Positions 1 to 13,395 of a stretch of DNA of 64,000 nt are shown here, piece after piece; the stretch's first letter is position 1, and each line of letters starts with the position of its first letter. The DNA comes from Jacaranda mimosifolia. Lineage: Eukaryota; Streptophyta; Magnoliopsida; Lamiales; Bignoniaceae. The notes under the pieces are model-generated. The model was not told where the DNA came from. It saw only the letters and a list, made by a program, of their open reading frames with translations, and did no database searches. The stretch is from contig CM032125.1 in assembly GCA_018894105.1 (NCBI GenBank), positions 32,349,032 to 32,413,031 on the forward strand. Direction: 5' to 3'. Both the position numbers and the translations under genes were made by a program.

Positions 1-3000
1 CAGATCAACAGGAAGTCCTTTGCTCTCACTACCAACTGATTCTCCCAGGGATTGCAATTCCTAAAAGAAATTACAATTTCAAGAAAGAAGCCATTTTCAT
101 TTTTGTACTACTCCAAAACAAGAAATACGATTATTTAGGTTCATTTTCCCTAAAAATATGATCACCTTTTTCTATTCTCATACTTATAAGATAATTAAAA
201 TCCATTAAATAACTAAATAATAATTTATTTTCATCATTTCCAGATAATAGATCTCACTCTACATGTAATAACAATTTCTTATTTCAAAATAATTCACTGA
301 TTAATTAAATATTACTTTTTTACTATCTTTTCAAGACAATGAGACCTACACCAGATTATATAATAATTTTTTATTCCAACTTTTAATTAATAAAATATGA
401 AGAAATTAAATAACGATGTAACAATAAAACATTTAATACTGTTCGTTAGAATATTATTCTTAATTCAATTTTTTTCAAAATCCTTACTTTGTTAATCCAA
501 TCACATTCTCATTCTCACACGCAAAATAATATAAAAGCACATTAGAAACCGTTCCAAAACAGAAAATAAGAATGAGAAACACAATCAATCAGCGTGTAAT
601 TTCCTTCCAAACTTGTAAATACCATGAATAAAATTCAAAGGACCAGACCTCATAAGTCATTCTATCAGGATCAATGTCATCTTGCCTTGTGGTTTCTGCT
701 GCAGCCTGCACGCAGTGGCACAAAGTAGACATATACAAATGAGTATTCTCAATCTTGGGATGAATTAAGTGGAGTAGGGGATGTACAAGTACCATGATGG
801 GCGTTTCTCTAGGAGTTGATCTCGTGTTTTCTGTAGATCATAGTCACTATTTTCGTTAGCAATGTACACCATTATATGTCCAATTTGAAACTAGGAGTGT
901 ACAACTTATGATTAATAGACAAATGATGTAAACATCTCTTTTTTTTTTTTCCTTTTACTTTCAACTAGGATATGTTTCAAGTGTTAGGGTCCAAAATCAA
1001 GGAACTTTTTTTGTCGAAATGGAGTTATACTCCTTATGTTGGCTCATTCAATTAGTGTGAACCTGAAAGGTTCGGCCGGTGGGTAGAGTCCTTTGCAGTG
1101 TATTATTGTATTTATATCATTTTATACTATATATAAATCCTTTTTATGATTTCTATTTCATGTTCTAAATTTGTGTTTAAATTCTAACAATTTAGCCTAA
1201 AGTCCAAAAATAATTAAAATCAAAGTTCCAAGAGAGGGAATGTGTTATTACCAAGTGCAGGGCGACGAGGCTCAGAAATGTATAAATAGTTGAAATCATC
1301 ATCTAATTCCAAGGCTCTTGCTAAGGCTTCATCAAGAGCCATTTGGGATGATTCACTCTGATCTTTTGGGGAAAACAAATTGCTGCTATTGCTATGTTGG
1401 CCATAATTAGAGGTCACATCCTGCTGCCTATTGCTTTGAAAATATAGTAAGGCACTCTCCTGTCAAACAATAGGAAAGACTATTATTTTGTTCAAAATAA
1501 TACATCCTTATCTTAGTAAATAGATTGATTAAATAGTAAAAGTACAATCCTTCTAACTATTTTTTTTTAATAGGACAAATTAAATGGTTAGTGGCATTAA
1601 TTTTGAGAGAGAGAGAAAAATAAAAAAATAAATTCTGAAAATATAAATATATTTCTAAAAGCAATTCATGTCATGGATGGATGTAACGTCTAATAATTAA
1701 AGCGTAGTGAGCATTAAAGGCTGTTGACATATTAATCGCTTGTGGGAATCTAATAATTTATTTTAATTAATTAAAGATCTCGTAAATTATAAATCTAATA
1801 ATTTATTTTAATTTAATTAAAGATCTCTTAAATTATCTCAGCTAATTTTAATTTAATTTATAATTGGCTTGGGCAAAACTTTTATGACGAATTAAATTTT
1901 GTAGACCAAAATAGGCTATGACTGCCTTTTTGTCTTTACTCTTCGACAAATTAAGGTAGTCTTTGGTTTTATTTTGGATGTTTTGAAGAGAATGTTTTGG
2001 GAAAAATATTTTAGGGAGTGGGTTGAGAGAATGCTGGAAGAAGGATATTTTGGATATTTCAAGATTCCTTTGGGTGTTTTGGGAAAAATGAAAAAGTTAT
2101 GTTTTTTTTTTTTATTTTCCCTAGAAGGAAAACATTTTGGGGATATAAAAACAAATATTCCCTAAGAGAAGAATGTCAGCATGCTTGCCGCCTTGCAGGA
2201 AAAAGTAAATATTACAAGAATTAAATGAAAGATCTAAAAAAATTAAATAAGAAGAATCTCTTATTAATTTTTCTTACTTCTTTATTTATTTATTATTTAT
2301 TATGCTTTGGGCTTGGACAATAATTTTCTAATATACAAACTTTATGAATGCAAATAAGTTATGGCTGCAATATGCTTTTTACTTTCGAAAAATTAAGCCA
2401 AGCGTAATACTGCTTTTCTAATGGAATTGATAAGTTTCATGAAATATAAAAAAATTTTAAAACCACATAATATTGCAATTCTAGTTTCAATATGGATCTA
2501 AAAGCCTTCAATGGTTGTTTAGAAGACTGATAGAGGAGAAAAAGACTCAATATTTTGGGGTTAATTATATAATTTCTCTTTTATGTTTTGAAATTACTTT
2601 TCTTAATAGCTAAAACTTTCTTTTTATGACTCTATAATTCAATAAGATTTATCATTTTTAGTGATAAATCTTAGGTAATTAGTTCTTGTGATCTCTATTC
2701 TTTCAATTATGTGGCTTTTAAATTTTACCACGTACTTTCTTTTGTCATACTTTTAGATCATGATAACGACATTAAACTTTCAGTATAACAAAAGTTACAA
2801 GTGCAAGAGCATATAATATACTAATTTAATATATAACCAAGTCGAAAAAAATTAAAGAAACATAGTAAAGTAATAAATATAAATTAAATTCATAAATATG
2901 AAATCATACATCTTATTGATAATAAAATAATAAGATACAGTATATGTTTGGATAATAAACTAAAATATAAAATACAAAAACAGAAGTATTAATAATTTCA

Positions 3001-3459
3001 ATATCCACTACTTTTTTGATAATTTGAATTATGAAAGAAATTAGTAGTTTATATATATGATGTGAATATGGTGATGCATTTATATACATAAACTTTCAAT
3101 ATAAATTTTTTGAACATACTATCACATATCATGAAAAAAAAAAAGAAGGGTTCATCTATTAGAAATTTAACCTAAAAATTTAGAACTTGTCGACTTGTAT
3201 TATTAGGTTAAATAATTCATCGATGATAATGGTCTTATAATATTTATACACATTTATCATACTTGCACTTTTCCAGCATCATAAAAGTGAAAACAACCAA
3301 AATTTCCCCAAAAACGTTGGTAATATAAATTCAATATACCTGCTGCAGCAGGACCTCTTCAACATCAAGATCTCCATATTCATGCAAAATATCCTTCAGA
3401 TATTCAGCAATTTCAGCTTCTGTCCCATTCAAATAAAGGCTATGCTCCTCTCTATTCAT
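1..3459 (-). CDS. BIG BROTHER-like RING E3 ubiquitin ligase, 3' end off the window
   Basis: Coding exons, in order of translation: 3459-3340 (ATG at 3459; exon starts near 3474), 1459-1252, 698-649 and 60-1, where the window ends. All junctions are GT..AG and the phases agree. Exon 1 encodes MNREEHSLYLNGTEAEIAEY and ends VEEVLLQQ. Exon 2 carries the conserved MALDEALARALELDDDF. The third exon reads DDIDPDRMTYE and joins in phase to ELQSLGESVGSESKGL. This is the conserved block just before the C-terminal RING-H2 domain in BIG BROTHER and BIG BROTHER-related ligases, which limit organ size in plants. The RING itself lies beyond base 1, so catalysis cannot be checked. No stops or frameshifts are seen in the four exons. 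The third exon could also start 3 bases later. Family call is confident; the choice between BB and BB-related is not. Confidence 0.85.
1955..2162. mobile_element. Tourist-like MITE (PIF/Harbinger type), 208 bp
   Basis: The element starts GGTAGTCTTTGGTTTTATTT and its other end, read on the minus strand, starts GGGAATATTTGTTTTTATAT, giving imperfect terminal inverted repeats. It is flanked on both sides by TAA (1952-1954 and 2163-2165), the 3-bp TTA/TAA target expected of PIF/Harbinger elements. It sits in an intron of the BIG BROTHER-like gene. The small ORF at 1974-2165 is part of this element and is not a gene. Confidence 0.65.
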
Positions 3460-3474
3460 TATGGCTCTTTCAGA

Positions 3475-4560
3475 CTGCACAAGAAAATATCTTTTGATTC
3501 CTTCACAATATTCTGCCTTCGAACGCAAGGAGAAGGAAGCAGATAAAATCAGATCAGGTCGTTCTAATGATAAGAAAATCAATCATGGACCCATGATAAT
3601 CAACTAAAGAACTTTATATACTCATTCCAAACATGAAAACATGGGATTAAGTAGAAAAAAAAATGGAAAAAGGATTAGGAAGTTATATAACCAAACCTTA
3701 AGCATTAAATGACAAAGATTTGTTAGTCAGTAGAATAAGAGAAAGTAGCAAAAATCTTCACTCCTGTCATAAATACAATGAAATTCTTATTCCTTCTCCG
3801 TGGTAAGGATCAGAGATCTTTACAACATTTGCGAATATGTTTTTTGTTATTTTTATTGTTGGTATACATGAGAAAACAACATAGAAATAACAAAGAATCA
3901 TGCGAGTCAATTCTTGTAATTTAATATCTAAAGCTGTGGACTTGACCACAGCAATCTATGCCACCATATTTTGATGCTGATATGTTAAAAAATAATTCTC
4001 TTGTAATAACTAATATCAAAAAACAAATCGACCAAATTCTGAAGTCAAAGAAACAAGAAATATCATTGTGAATCAAAGTCATATTCTTTTAGCTTCCTTC
4101 ACACCAAATAGTCACTAAAAAAAAAAAAATCTTAATTAGCAGATCCTCACATGCCCTAATCAGAATGTCGCAAGTTCATCTTACATAAATGTGGCATACT
4201 AAATTCAAAATTCAACAATTGAATGCCCTCATGCAAAACAAGATCTTGCTCAGTTATTGTGTGCGAATCAAAATACGTAAAGATCTTTCACAGGCAAGGA
4301 GATCAAATTTGGATTAAAGACAAAATATACCCAGAATTCAAGCACAAAAGTCCAAGAAAAGAAATGGGTTCTTGAAATTAACATTGTACAAACAAGAGAA
4401 AAAGAAGTCACCTTTCCACATTTGGGTGAAGCTAGTGAAATGGGCTCTTGATTTTTCCTCTGCAGTCTTTCTCAGCACAACAAAGACATCGCCCCCCACC
4501 GTCAACTGACTAATAATGAGACTATGCTCGTCATACTACAGGTAAAGATTGGAGGGAAAA
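3475..4560 (-). other. Leader intron and 5' UTR exon of the BIG BROTHER-like gene
   Basis: A likely non-coding leader exon ends at 4412 with donor AAAG|GTGACT and would splice to the acceptor at 3476-3475 just upstream of the ATG. The transcription start is not visible. Small ORFs here (for example 3767-3949) have no recognisable similarity and are taken as chance. Confidence 0.5.
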
Positions 4561-5556
4561 AGCAAGAAAAAGGGCATAACCGCATGGGCTAAAAGACAAT
4601 ATTTATTTGGAAGCTGGTGGAGAACAAGGAGAAATGGGGATCCCACTTTACTTTTGCATCCATGGAGTAAGAAGAGTAGGCTGAGCCTTACTTTATTGTA
4701 CTCTCTTTTGCATTTACAATTAGCCTAGAAAATTGGCAGTATTAAGATTTGTCTTGTTTTTGTGTAAATTTATATCTAATCAGTAGTGTCACATTAAGTT
4801 TATATTATTTTTATAGTAACATAATAATTAAAAAATATATTTTTATATTAAAATAATGAATATAAAATATGAACACATATTTTTTATTGATCTAATAATT
4901 TGAAATGATTAAAATTTCATTATTGTTTTGGAAGAAAATTTTAAAAAATTGTTTGTGTTTCAGAAATATTTCTGAAGAATGAATAAGGAGACAGGCTCAG
5001 AGTCCCAAACATCTTCTTTTCTTGTGGAAAAAACTGCATCCACCATACATTTGCTATTGCCATTTGCCATTTAGCTCTGCAGGACATGGGCCATACTTTG
5101 TGCATAGGGCGTCAATTTTTCCTATGTCCTTCTCCATGTTTTGAAAGAAGACCAGTGTATTAAAAATTCACTATTCACAAAACTGAATTGGAGTCTAATG
5201 ATAATGGTATATAGATAGCCGCGTTGGAAATAGAATCCCATTACAATTTTGAACCTAGATCAATGTCATATCACCAACGAAGGAAACGAAATGCAAAATA
5301 TTTACGATGAGAATTAGTTAGTTAAATTCCATAACATACGGTGATAAAACTGTTAAGGAGAAAAGCATTGGACCAAAGTTCAATCACATGGACTGCAACG
5401 CAAGCAAGCATTGACAACACGAACACACGAGCATCCTAAGATTTAGTCCGAGTTTAATACCATGTCTTGTACATTATACTTGGGAGGTTAGGGATAAACC
5501 CCTGGGGCATACACTAAACCAATCCTAAACCTCTTCAGCAAGAAGGAACATGCGTC
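4561..5556. other. Intergenic between two minus-strand genes
   Basis: AT-rich DNA holding the upstream region of the BIG BROTHER-like gene and the 3' UTR and downstream flank of NRPB6. No coding exon or repeat was recognised. Confidence 0.5.
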
Positions 5557-7482
5557 TCAGTCACCTCCAACCTGTCTTTTCCAGGAATCTTCCACTATCA
5601 ATTCATCCACTCCCCAATCTTCATAGCTGTGGGTTACATGAGTAAAGGAAATACTGTGAATAACTAAGAGAGGCAGTCGGGTGATAGTAGACTAAATGTA
5701 TAGAATCTTACCTTCCATCAGGCAGGTATCGACGAATGGTGAAGGGTATTTTTCTCTCACGCAGCTCCTTCATGGCAATCTAAAAGGAGATGGAACGTAT
5801 AGAAGGATAGAAGTAAAAGAATCATGTTTATTGCTTTCAGTAAAATATGAGACGATAGTGAATCCTACATCACTATTCAAAATTCAAGAGAACATTGTTA
5901 ACCATAATGGCAGGACAACTTTCACATAGACACCGCAATTCGGAAAACAAAAATAAAAATATCACAACTGTTGTAACTTAAGAATTATATATGACCTATG
6001 CGTTGTATTGTTGGATCACAAATTCATGAGTCCAAAAATGTAACAACTTCACAGAAGGCACATACAGTGCTATTTCATAATCTCTTCTAATAGAAAACAA
6101 ACTAATGTTCTCCAACGGTCCAACCTTGTGCAAAACCATATGTTAAGTCAAGAAAAGAAAGATGACACCAAATGAGATAAATCTTGAAAATTTAAGCATT
6201 TTTCAATTCACGTAATAAAGCAAAGCTCTGGGTTAGAACTTTGTTCTTAGAATTTAGTTGTCCTGAACAACTAGCAAACACATACTTTCTCCGACCCTCC
6301 TTTTAACACACCTGCTAAAAACATCACATCCTCAAGTTAATATTCTATTCTACAAATGATCTTCAACCTTCCCCCTAATTCGTAGTTTTCCTTTTTTCAT
6401 ATTTTGTAAAAATAGAACCCATCAAGAAAGTAGAGGGAGTCATCTCACAAGCATTTCTTATCACCATATTCCAATGCTCTTCCACTCAAGCAGGGGACTT
6501 CACTTCAACCAATTACTAATTTATTACATTCAGAGATTTTTCTGACTACAGAACTGCTGAGAGAAGCTAACACCCAAATTCAAAGAAAGGCTGGCCAAAC
6601 TACAATTTTTGAGGCCATAGTAATTATAGACTTGACAAGAAAGTATATTAAGTATTCACAGGCCAAGATTAGTCTAAAAGGAAATTAACAAGCACATAAA
6701 TTCACAATTTATTCAAGCAAACTAATTACGATACCAATCACCAGGTTCTTTAAGAAATGCCAAAAAGAAGGAAAACAGAACAAGAAAAACTCATATGTCT
6801 TGTCACATCAGTCACCAACAAAATATTCACAAAATTTTACCTCGAGTGGATCAGTCTCACCCTCCAATTCAACCATGACAGGTGCATTCATACTGTCCAA
6901 CCACAAAAAGCTCCAGTTACAATTTACTCAACCAATCCAAAATTAAGTATAAATCCCCACACAAGAACACAAAATAAACCAAACCTTATCTGCAGAGCCC
7001 GTGTGCCCAAAATCCTTGCACGCTCGTATTTTGTCATGTATTTGGACGTTTTCCGAGGTCGGTCAACTGGTTCTTGCTCCTTCTTCTCATCACCTTCACC
7101 TTCAATTGGGTCAGGCGCATCCTCATTGTTGTTGGTCTCTTCTTCCACCTCTGCCCCTTCCTATATCAATTCCCATAACAGAGAAAAGAAAAATTAAACA
7201 AACAAATAATAACTACAAATTCCCCAAGAAAATAGGATGCAGCCATTATCAAAAATCAAGAAATCAAATCAGATTCTCACGTCGGGCTCGGGCTCCATCG
7301 GCTCATCTTCATATCTGGAAGAAATTAAACAGATTTATGTTAGTAAAACAATAAACCCTAATTCCAAAAAACCTGATCTTTGAATCATATATAAACAGAA
7401 AAAGCAGATAAAAGGAAAAAAGTATCAGAAAATTGACAAATTTAACGTACGCTCCGTCCATATCATAGTCCTCGTCAGCCAT
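5557..7482 (-). CDS. NRPB6: RNA polymerase II/IV/V subunit 6 (RPB6, omega homologue)
   Basis: Six exons in translation order: 7482-7451, 7314-7281, 7160-6985, 6892-6841, 5779-5712 and 5626-5557 (stop TGA 5559-5557). They total 432 bases, or 143 amino acids plus stop, matching the usual plant length of about 144. All junctions are GT..AG with matching phases. The N terminus ([20 protein letters not shown]) is an acidic, family-typical variable tail. The conserved core follows: [20 protein letters not shown], then [17 protein letters not shown], then [19 protein letters not shown], ending [13 protein letters not shown]6 is shared by the nuclear RNA polymerases and helps assemble the clamp, like bacterial omega. 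The intron between exons 4 and 5 is about 1.06 kb. No lesion was found, and this is the best supported intact gene in the window. Confidence 0.96.
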
Positions 7483-8904
7483 GGCTTCTAGGCGATTTTT
7501 TTCTTTTCTCTCAGTCTTCCGCTTTCTCTCGCGACTGCTGCTATTTGCTTGCGAGTCCGACCAAGATTTTAATGGATGAACAAAGAGAACAAACAAGTTT
7601 TTATAGGTCCCAATGTTCTCAAATGGGCCGGTTTCTCTTACAGATGACCAATAGCACAGCCCATTACAGACTTCAAATTTTTTTTGAACAGCCCCATTAA
7701 GATTTACATTATTATTATTATTATAAATTTTAAATTTTATAATATATTTTTGAAATTTATGAGATTATAAATTTTATTTAAAAATAAGCTTTTAGGGTAT
7801 GCAATAAAAGAGACGAACCACAATTTCAGACCCAGAGGGCAGCCCATTAGAGGACTACTTTTGCAAGATTTAACATGGTATGATTTATATTTTCTAACGA
7901 AAAATGATTCCATTATAAATTAGAAATATTAAAAAAAATTGTGGAATGACATGTCTATTTGACTTTTTTAATTGTTTTTTACTCAACTCAAATACTAATT
8001 GAATCCGTGAAGTATTTAACTCGGTCAAAATAAATTTTCAATTGAACAAAACGTAAAATAAATTACAAAATGATAAGTAAGTCGATCGCCAATATAACTT
8101 TCCACCACCTAGCGCCAAGATTTTTTTTTTTTTTAAATAATTTACATACGCACATATATTAAGAGTTCGTTAGAATTCGAATCTAAACCTCACACTTATA
8201 CATGTTAGAACGATGTCATTGGATCAATTGACCATTTAACACTGTATGGTACCAAGAATGATGTTTGCATTAATGCTGGTGCCAAGTGTTGCAGCAAAAT
8301 GGCCAAGTGCTGCAGCGACAGATTTTGCTATCTGATCTTGCATTAGGTGTGCGATACTTTCTTTTCTCATTAAATTTAATCTTAAAATTCAATCATGATA
8401 GTATAGTGACTTAGAATACATCAAATGGTATCCAATTTAGGAAATAAAAGAATGGCAATTTCTTGTCTCCACTTCATAATGATATCAAATTATTTAATTA
8501 GAAAAAATAGGACAATTTGTATCACATATGAGTTCCCTATTTCGAAATGAAAATAGCTAGTAAGAATTCACTGGAAAAAGATTAATGATTTGAAGGAAAT
8601 TTTTTAATAAAATTAATAATTAAAGATGTATCGTCAGGATTATTAAAAGAATCTTTATTACAAAATAAAATAATTTAAATTTTGAATAAGAAAATATATT
8701 TACATGAGAATATAATAAAAAAATAAATCATTTCGTGATCCAAGTAGAAAAGAAATAAAAGTATAGTTGATCTTTTATGAAAACTTGCAAAGCAAATAAC
8801 TCAATCATCTACTTGCATGTTATTCCCTCAGCCTAGGAATCAGATAAAAAGGTTTTTCTTTCTTGAGTGTTGATCCAAATTTATAAACAATATCATTTTT
8901 TGTA
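7483..8904. other. NRPB6 leader and promoter region, then AT-rich intergenic DNA
   Basis: The first ~120 bases above the ATG are pyrimidine-rich on the minus strand and probably hold the NRPB6 5' UTR. The remainder is AT-rich and no gene, RNA or clear repeat was recognised. Confidence 0.5.
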
Positions 8905-9410
8905 GGATCTATGCTATTCGGAAGACTTCAATCAAAGTAATGCACTAGAGATGCTACCACAAGTTGAATATTTTTGAAAGCTACATATCATCTAGGACGC
9001 ATTTTTCTTCCTGCACTGAAAGGTATAAATTCAAAGTAGGTACCCCTCAAATCTATGTTGGAGTCCATAAACCTCTTAGATTTGAAACTTTTAGCATCCG
9101 TCCAATTTTCGGGCTCCAGGCCAATGGTCCAAGCATTTACCAGCACCAAGGTATTATATAGTTATTGATCTTGCATGTTTCAATTACCCGATGCAGTAGT
9201 AAAAATGACCTTGGATTATGAAGTTCTAATGTTTTCTTTATACAAACTTGAAAGTATCGAGACTTGGTTAAAGCCGACTCATTAATTAGCATATCTCCTC
9301 CAAATGCATTTGAAATTTCATTACAAACTCTTTGCAAAATGTTGGGATGTCTCATCAGCTCCACTATCAATCGTTGTATCTGTGCCAGCCATCAATAGCT
9401 CCTAAATGAA
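8905..9410 (-). pseudogene. Cytochrome P450 pseudogene fragment (CYP71-like C-terminal half)
   Basis: On the minus strand an I-helix motif AGTDTTI appears near 9390-9370. After a frameshift comes VELMRHPNILQRVCNEISNA, the K-helix region (IKKTLELHNPRSFLLLHR) and WTDAKSFKSKRFMDSNIDLR. The heme-binding segment reads FEFIPFSAGRKMRPR followed by a stop, where active P450s have FGxGRRxCxG, so the cysteine that ligates heme is lost. A second stop replaces the tryptophan of the usual FDW near 8915. The N-terminal half was not found. The motif spacing and wording resemble the CYP71 clan, and subfamily cannot be set. It is non-functional. Confidence 0.88.
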
Positions 9411-10955
9411 CCATGAATATAAATTAATGAATGAATGGTTACAAGATGCACAAAATTTCATTATCAATTATATATATGACCAAAACCAAAGTATTTAAAG
9501 AGTATTCTAGAGAATAAGAAAAAGCTCAAACCATGAATAGAATGCAGATTTGATGAAAAAGATGAAGTTTTGGCTGATCCCACGTAGAAATTTCCACATT
9601 TCATTGCATTCTTTAGACATTTCTAGCGATGACTCTACTGCTTGTGCATGGGATTTTGTAGTAAACCGATTTTTGAAATGAATTTTGAGTTTGGATTTAT
9701 TAAAATGAATTTATAATTATTGGTATCGATGATTCTGCTGCTTCTGTCATATAAAATTTTCATTCAGAAATGGTTGGTTTTATAATGTTGTTGCATCATA
9801 GAACTAGATTTTACTTTCATTGTCTTGGGGAAAAAAAACATATTTTTTTTTACCAAATAGAATTAAATTCAAATATATGTATATGTATATATATATATAT
9901 CATTCATTATATCTTAAAATGGACGAGAAACTATTAAGTGCCATGTTTACATAAAATAAAAATTGTTATTACATAAAATAAAAATCAAAACATAACACTA
10001 TCTCTAGAAATCTCTGGGGATTTTGAAATAACATGCACTTACTCCCATCTTCTGAAATAACGGATTTTTCTAGTTAGCAAAATCCTATTCTTTTTAGTGT
10101 TTTAAGCTAGGCTTCAAATCCTCTATTTCAAAAGATAACACAATCTCCCTTAATAGTATTTCAAATATATTTTTCATGGAACCCTATGGTCTTATATAGT
10201 GTGTTAACTTATACTTTAAATTCTCTATTTTAAAAGATTTTCTTGTAGAGTCTTAAATTATGCTATAGATCCTCTATTTCAAAAGATAACACAATCTTTA
10301 CAAGTATTTCATATATATATATATTTCAATATTATCTCTACAATTTTATTTAGCTAATTAAATATTACACTCACCATTAGTTATTATTGTTAATTAAAGA
10401 CAATTACATGTGAAGAAGAAATTATTTAATATTAATTAAAAGTAACTAATTTTAATTTTTATTCATTAACTTTTTAAAAAAATTAACTTTTATTATGGAC
10501 CTCAAACTAAAAGTTAATTATCTAGATTTATTGAGTTGAATTGAATTTATTTTTAATTAAAGATAAAAATTAAAATTAATTAATGAAATATCTATCTATT
10601 TTATTTTTTAAAATTCTAAACAAATTCTTAGGTTTATATTTACAATCAAGCAATCAAGTGAAGAATATTAAGTTAGGCTAGTTGAGGCATTTCTATTTTA
10701 TTTGTTTGAGAAAATATTATAGGAGTTTAGTAGATTAAAAATGTCAAGGGACTTGCAAAACAATTAAAATATTTCGTTTTGACTTTAATAAGATTGAGAT
10801 AAGAAAAAATGTGAGTGAATATTTAAAATTTTCTTTATTAGATTTTGCTTTGTATTTCAACTACTATAAATGGGAGAACTTTTTTTGCTATGAATATTAT
10901 CAAAAACATATTTCAGAATAAGATGGAAACAGGTTTCAAAACTTTTTAGTTACTT
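9411..10955. other. AT-rich intergenic DNA
   Basis: Long AT-rich stretch with TA dinucleotide runs (for example near 9875-9900 and 10310-10325). The segment 9530-9700 lies where the P450 N-terminal half would be, but hand translation gave nothing convincing. Confidence 0.45.
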
Positions 10956-11545
10956 GTAAGGGTGGAAATAGGCTAGGCTAGACTAAACTTTGCTTTAAAT
11001 AGGCCAAGTCTATCGTGTAAATTGTAAGCCTAAACCTAGCCTATTACCTGACATAGATTTTGTTTTAAGGTCTAGCCTAGCCTTTTTAGATTTTTCTAAA
11101 GCCTAGACTTGGCCTGAAAAGGCTTATTTTAGTTAAAATTCTAATTAGACTTAAACTTTATATAAGTTCAAGATTTTATTAGACTTAGATCTTAATAGGC
11201 TTAAGACTTTGATAAGCCTTAATGAGCCTAAAAATTTTATAATTTAGATTAAGCAAAAATAATTGGCAATTATAATATATTCATCTAAACAAAGAGAAAA
11301 ACATAACCAAATATTGTTATAATTAAATATATATATTTATATTTATATTATAATATAATTAAACTATGAAGGCCGGTTTGATAAGCTTTATAAACTTTTT
11401 TAAAGCTTATGCATAGCCTTTTTAACTAAATAAACTTTTTTAAAAGCCTCAACCTAGCACATTTAATAAATAGGCAGGCTAGGCTAGGCCTCAAATAGGC
11501 CAAGCTGTAGGTCCCTGATGGGCGGCCTTGCCTACTCTCATCCCT
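10956..11545. mobile_element. Non-autonomous hAT-like element, about 590 bp
   Basis: The left end reads GTAAGGGTGGAAATAGGC and the right end, read in reverse, AGGGATGAGAGTAGGCAAGG, giving imperfect inverted termini. The direct repeat AGTTACTT flanks it at 10948-10955 and 11546-11553, the 8-bp target duplication typical of hAT. Many short subterminal AGGCTAGGC / GCCTAGCC-type motifs occur in both orientations. No transposase ORF is present. Confidence 0.6.
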
Positions 11546-11553
11546 AGTTACTT

Positions 11554-13395
11554 ATATTGAAAAAACTATTAAAATTTTTGATATTGATTTGATTTATTTA
11601 CAAATTTTTTCATATAAAGGAGCATCACACTGAATTTCGATGAAAATGTGTATTTTGAATTTACAAATATGAAAATTATACTTAAACTTTTAAACTTTAT
11701 AATTTTTGCCCCCTCTTCCCCCAACACCCTCATTTCTGGATCCGTTCCTGCTCATAGTCAGGCAAACCAATAAAAAAGAAATAGTCATGATTGCTATTGA
11801 TCTAATTCTTTGCAAGTGTCTAATTATTCAAAGTTAAAAACTTTTTCTTTTTTAATTGGATTTGGTTTGTACTGAAAATATTTAGTCAACACCCATTTGG
11901 ATATTAACACATGCACAATTAAATAAAAATTGTAATTAACTTAAGGCTTGTAATAAAAGAACTACATCGTAAAATAAACTCTAGAAAAAAATTATTAACG
12001 AAAAGCATTAAGAAACTTCTCCAACCCCATCTCCACCTCCATATGTTCTTCCATAAACTAAATTTTTTAGTTTAAAGAATATATTCATTATATTTCCTAG
12101 TAGATTTGTTATTTATAAAATGATTTTTTTTTCCTCTTTTCCAATCTTTCACTAATAAGCTCAAAATTGCAAAATGAGCTTTATGGAAAATCTAGTTCCA
12201 AATATGCAATAGATAATCCAACAACCATAAATTTCAAACATGCTATAAGTAAAAGAAAGAAAGGAAATCAGACCACGTTGTTTTGTATAGCAGAATATAC
12301 AACAAACGAGGGGTGAGATTCGGATTCGGGTTTGGGGGTACCTGACCCGACTTTGTTGAGTATTTTTCGTTCAGGTTGAATATTTTTAATCCTCAAACTT
12401 GATTGGATATTTATGGGGGTACCCAAAAATTTTTGGGTGGGGTATTGGGTATTGGCTTAGGGTACCCGATACCTGATCGGGTACCCCCCATTTTATTAAA
12501 AAAAAAAAAATTAATTATAGTATTATACATTTATACAGTTTTTTTGGGCCAATGAAATTTCTGGTCCTCTGAAATTTAAAAAATAATATAAAGCCCAACC
12601 CTTGAGACTTTATAGTAGCCCAACCCAACACTCAAATTAAATATCAAATTGGAAAAGAAATAACTAATAGCCAATAAGGAAAAACGGCCAAGTGGGTAGA
12701 GACTAGAGTAAGAGAAGGCAGAAGCTTTGCAGAAGAACCAAACTCACTGTCTTCGGTCTTCACTCCCAATTTTCTTCAATGGATCGACATTTACGCAAAG
12801 ATTTTTAAGTTTGTATCTCTTTCTCACATTTAAAAGTATTTAAATAGTAAGTTTAAAGTGTAGATGGGTTATTATTTTTGTTGCAAAATTTTCTTTTTGT
12901 TTTTTCTTGATGATTTGAAATCATATGTATGTGAAAAGTTTAATTCTCTTCCTAAATAATGTATAAGTAGAAGGAAATAACAATTTATTGTGAGAGTAAA
13001 TGAATGTTTTGTGGTGAATTACTAATAAAATTATATATACCCATAATGTGTTTGACAAAATGATTATGAGAGTTTTTCTTTTGAAAGTTAAGAAAAAGTT
13101 TCACAATTTCAAATTAACAAACGACGTGGTTTTGTATGAATAAAAGAGAAAAATTGAAAGGGACAAATACAACAAATCCACATAACAAGCCACCTAGAAC
13201 CCACTTAAGAAGGGCTTGTTTACGGTCCTAATCATTTTGTTTTTATCTATTATTATGTAACATTTTGCTACCGTTGGATTACAACAAAGTGATTATCTAC
13301 CTTATGATGTGTTTGATTTAAAAACAAATAAAATTTAATCAAACAATTTAATATTTTTTGAAATTTCTAATATATCCTTTGTTTGATTATCGATC
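11554..13395. other. Intergenic DNA with a GGGTACCC-rich repeat patch
   Basis: Mostly AT-rich. At 12305-12490 a patch of repeated GGGTACC / CGGGTACCC and GGTATTGGGTA motifs begins with AGGGGTGAGATTCGG, resembling subterminal motif clusters of degraded hAT-type elements. A matching right end was not found. No gene was recognised. Confidence 0.4.
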
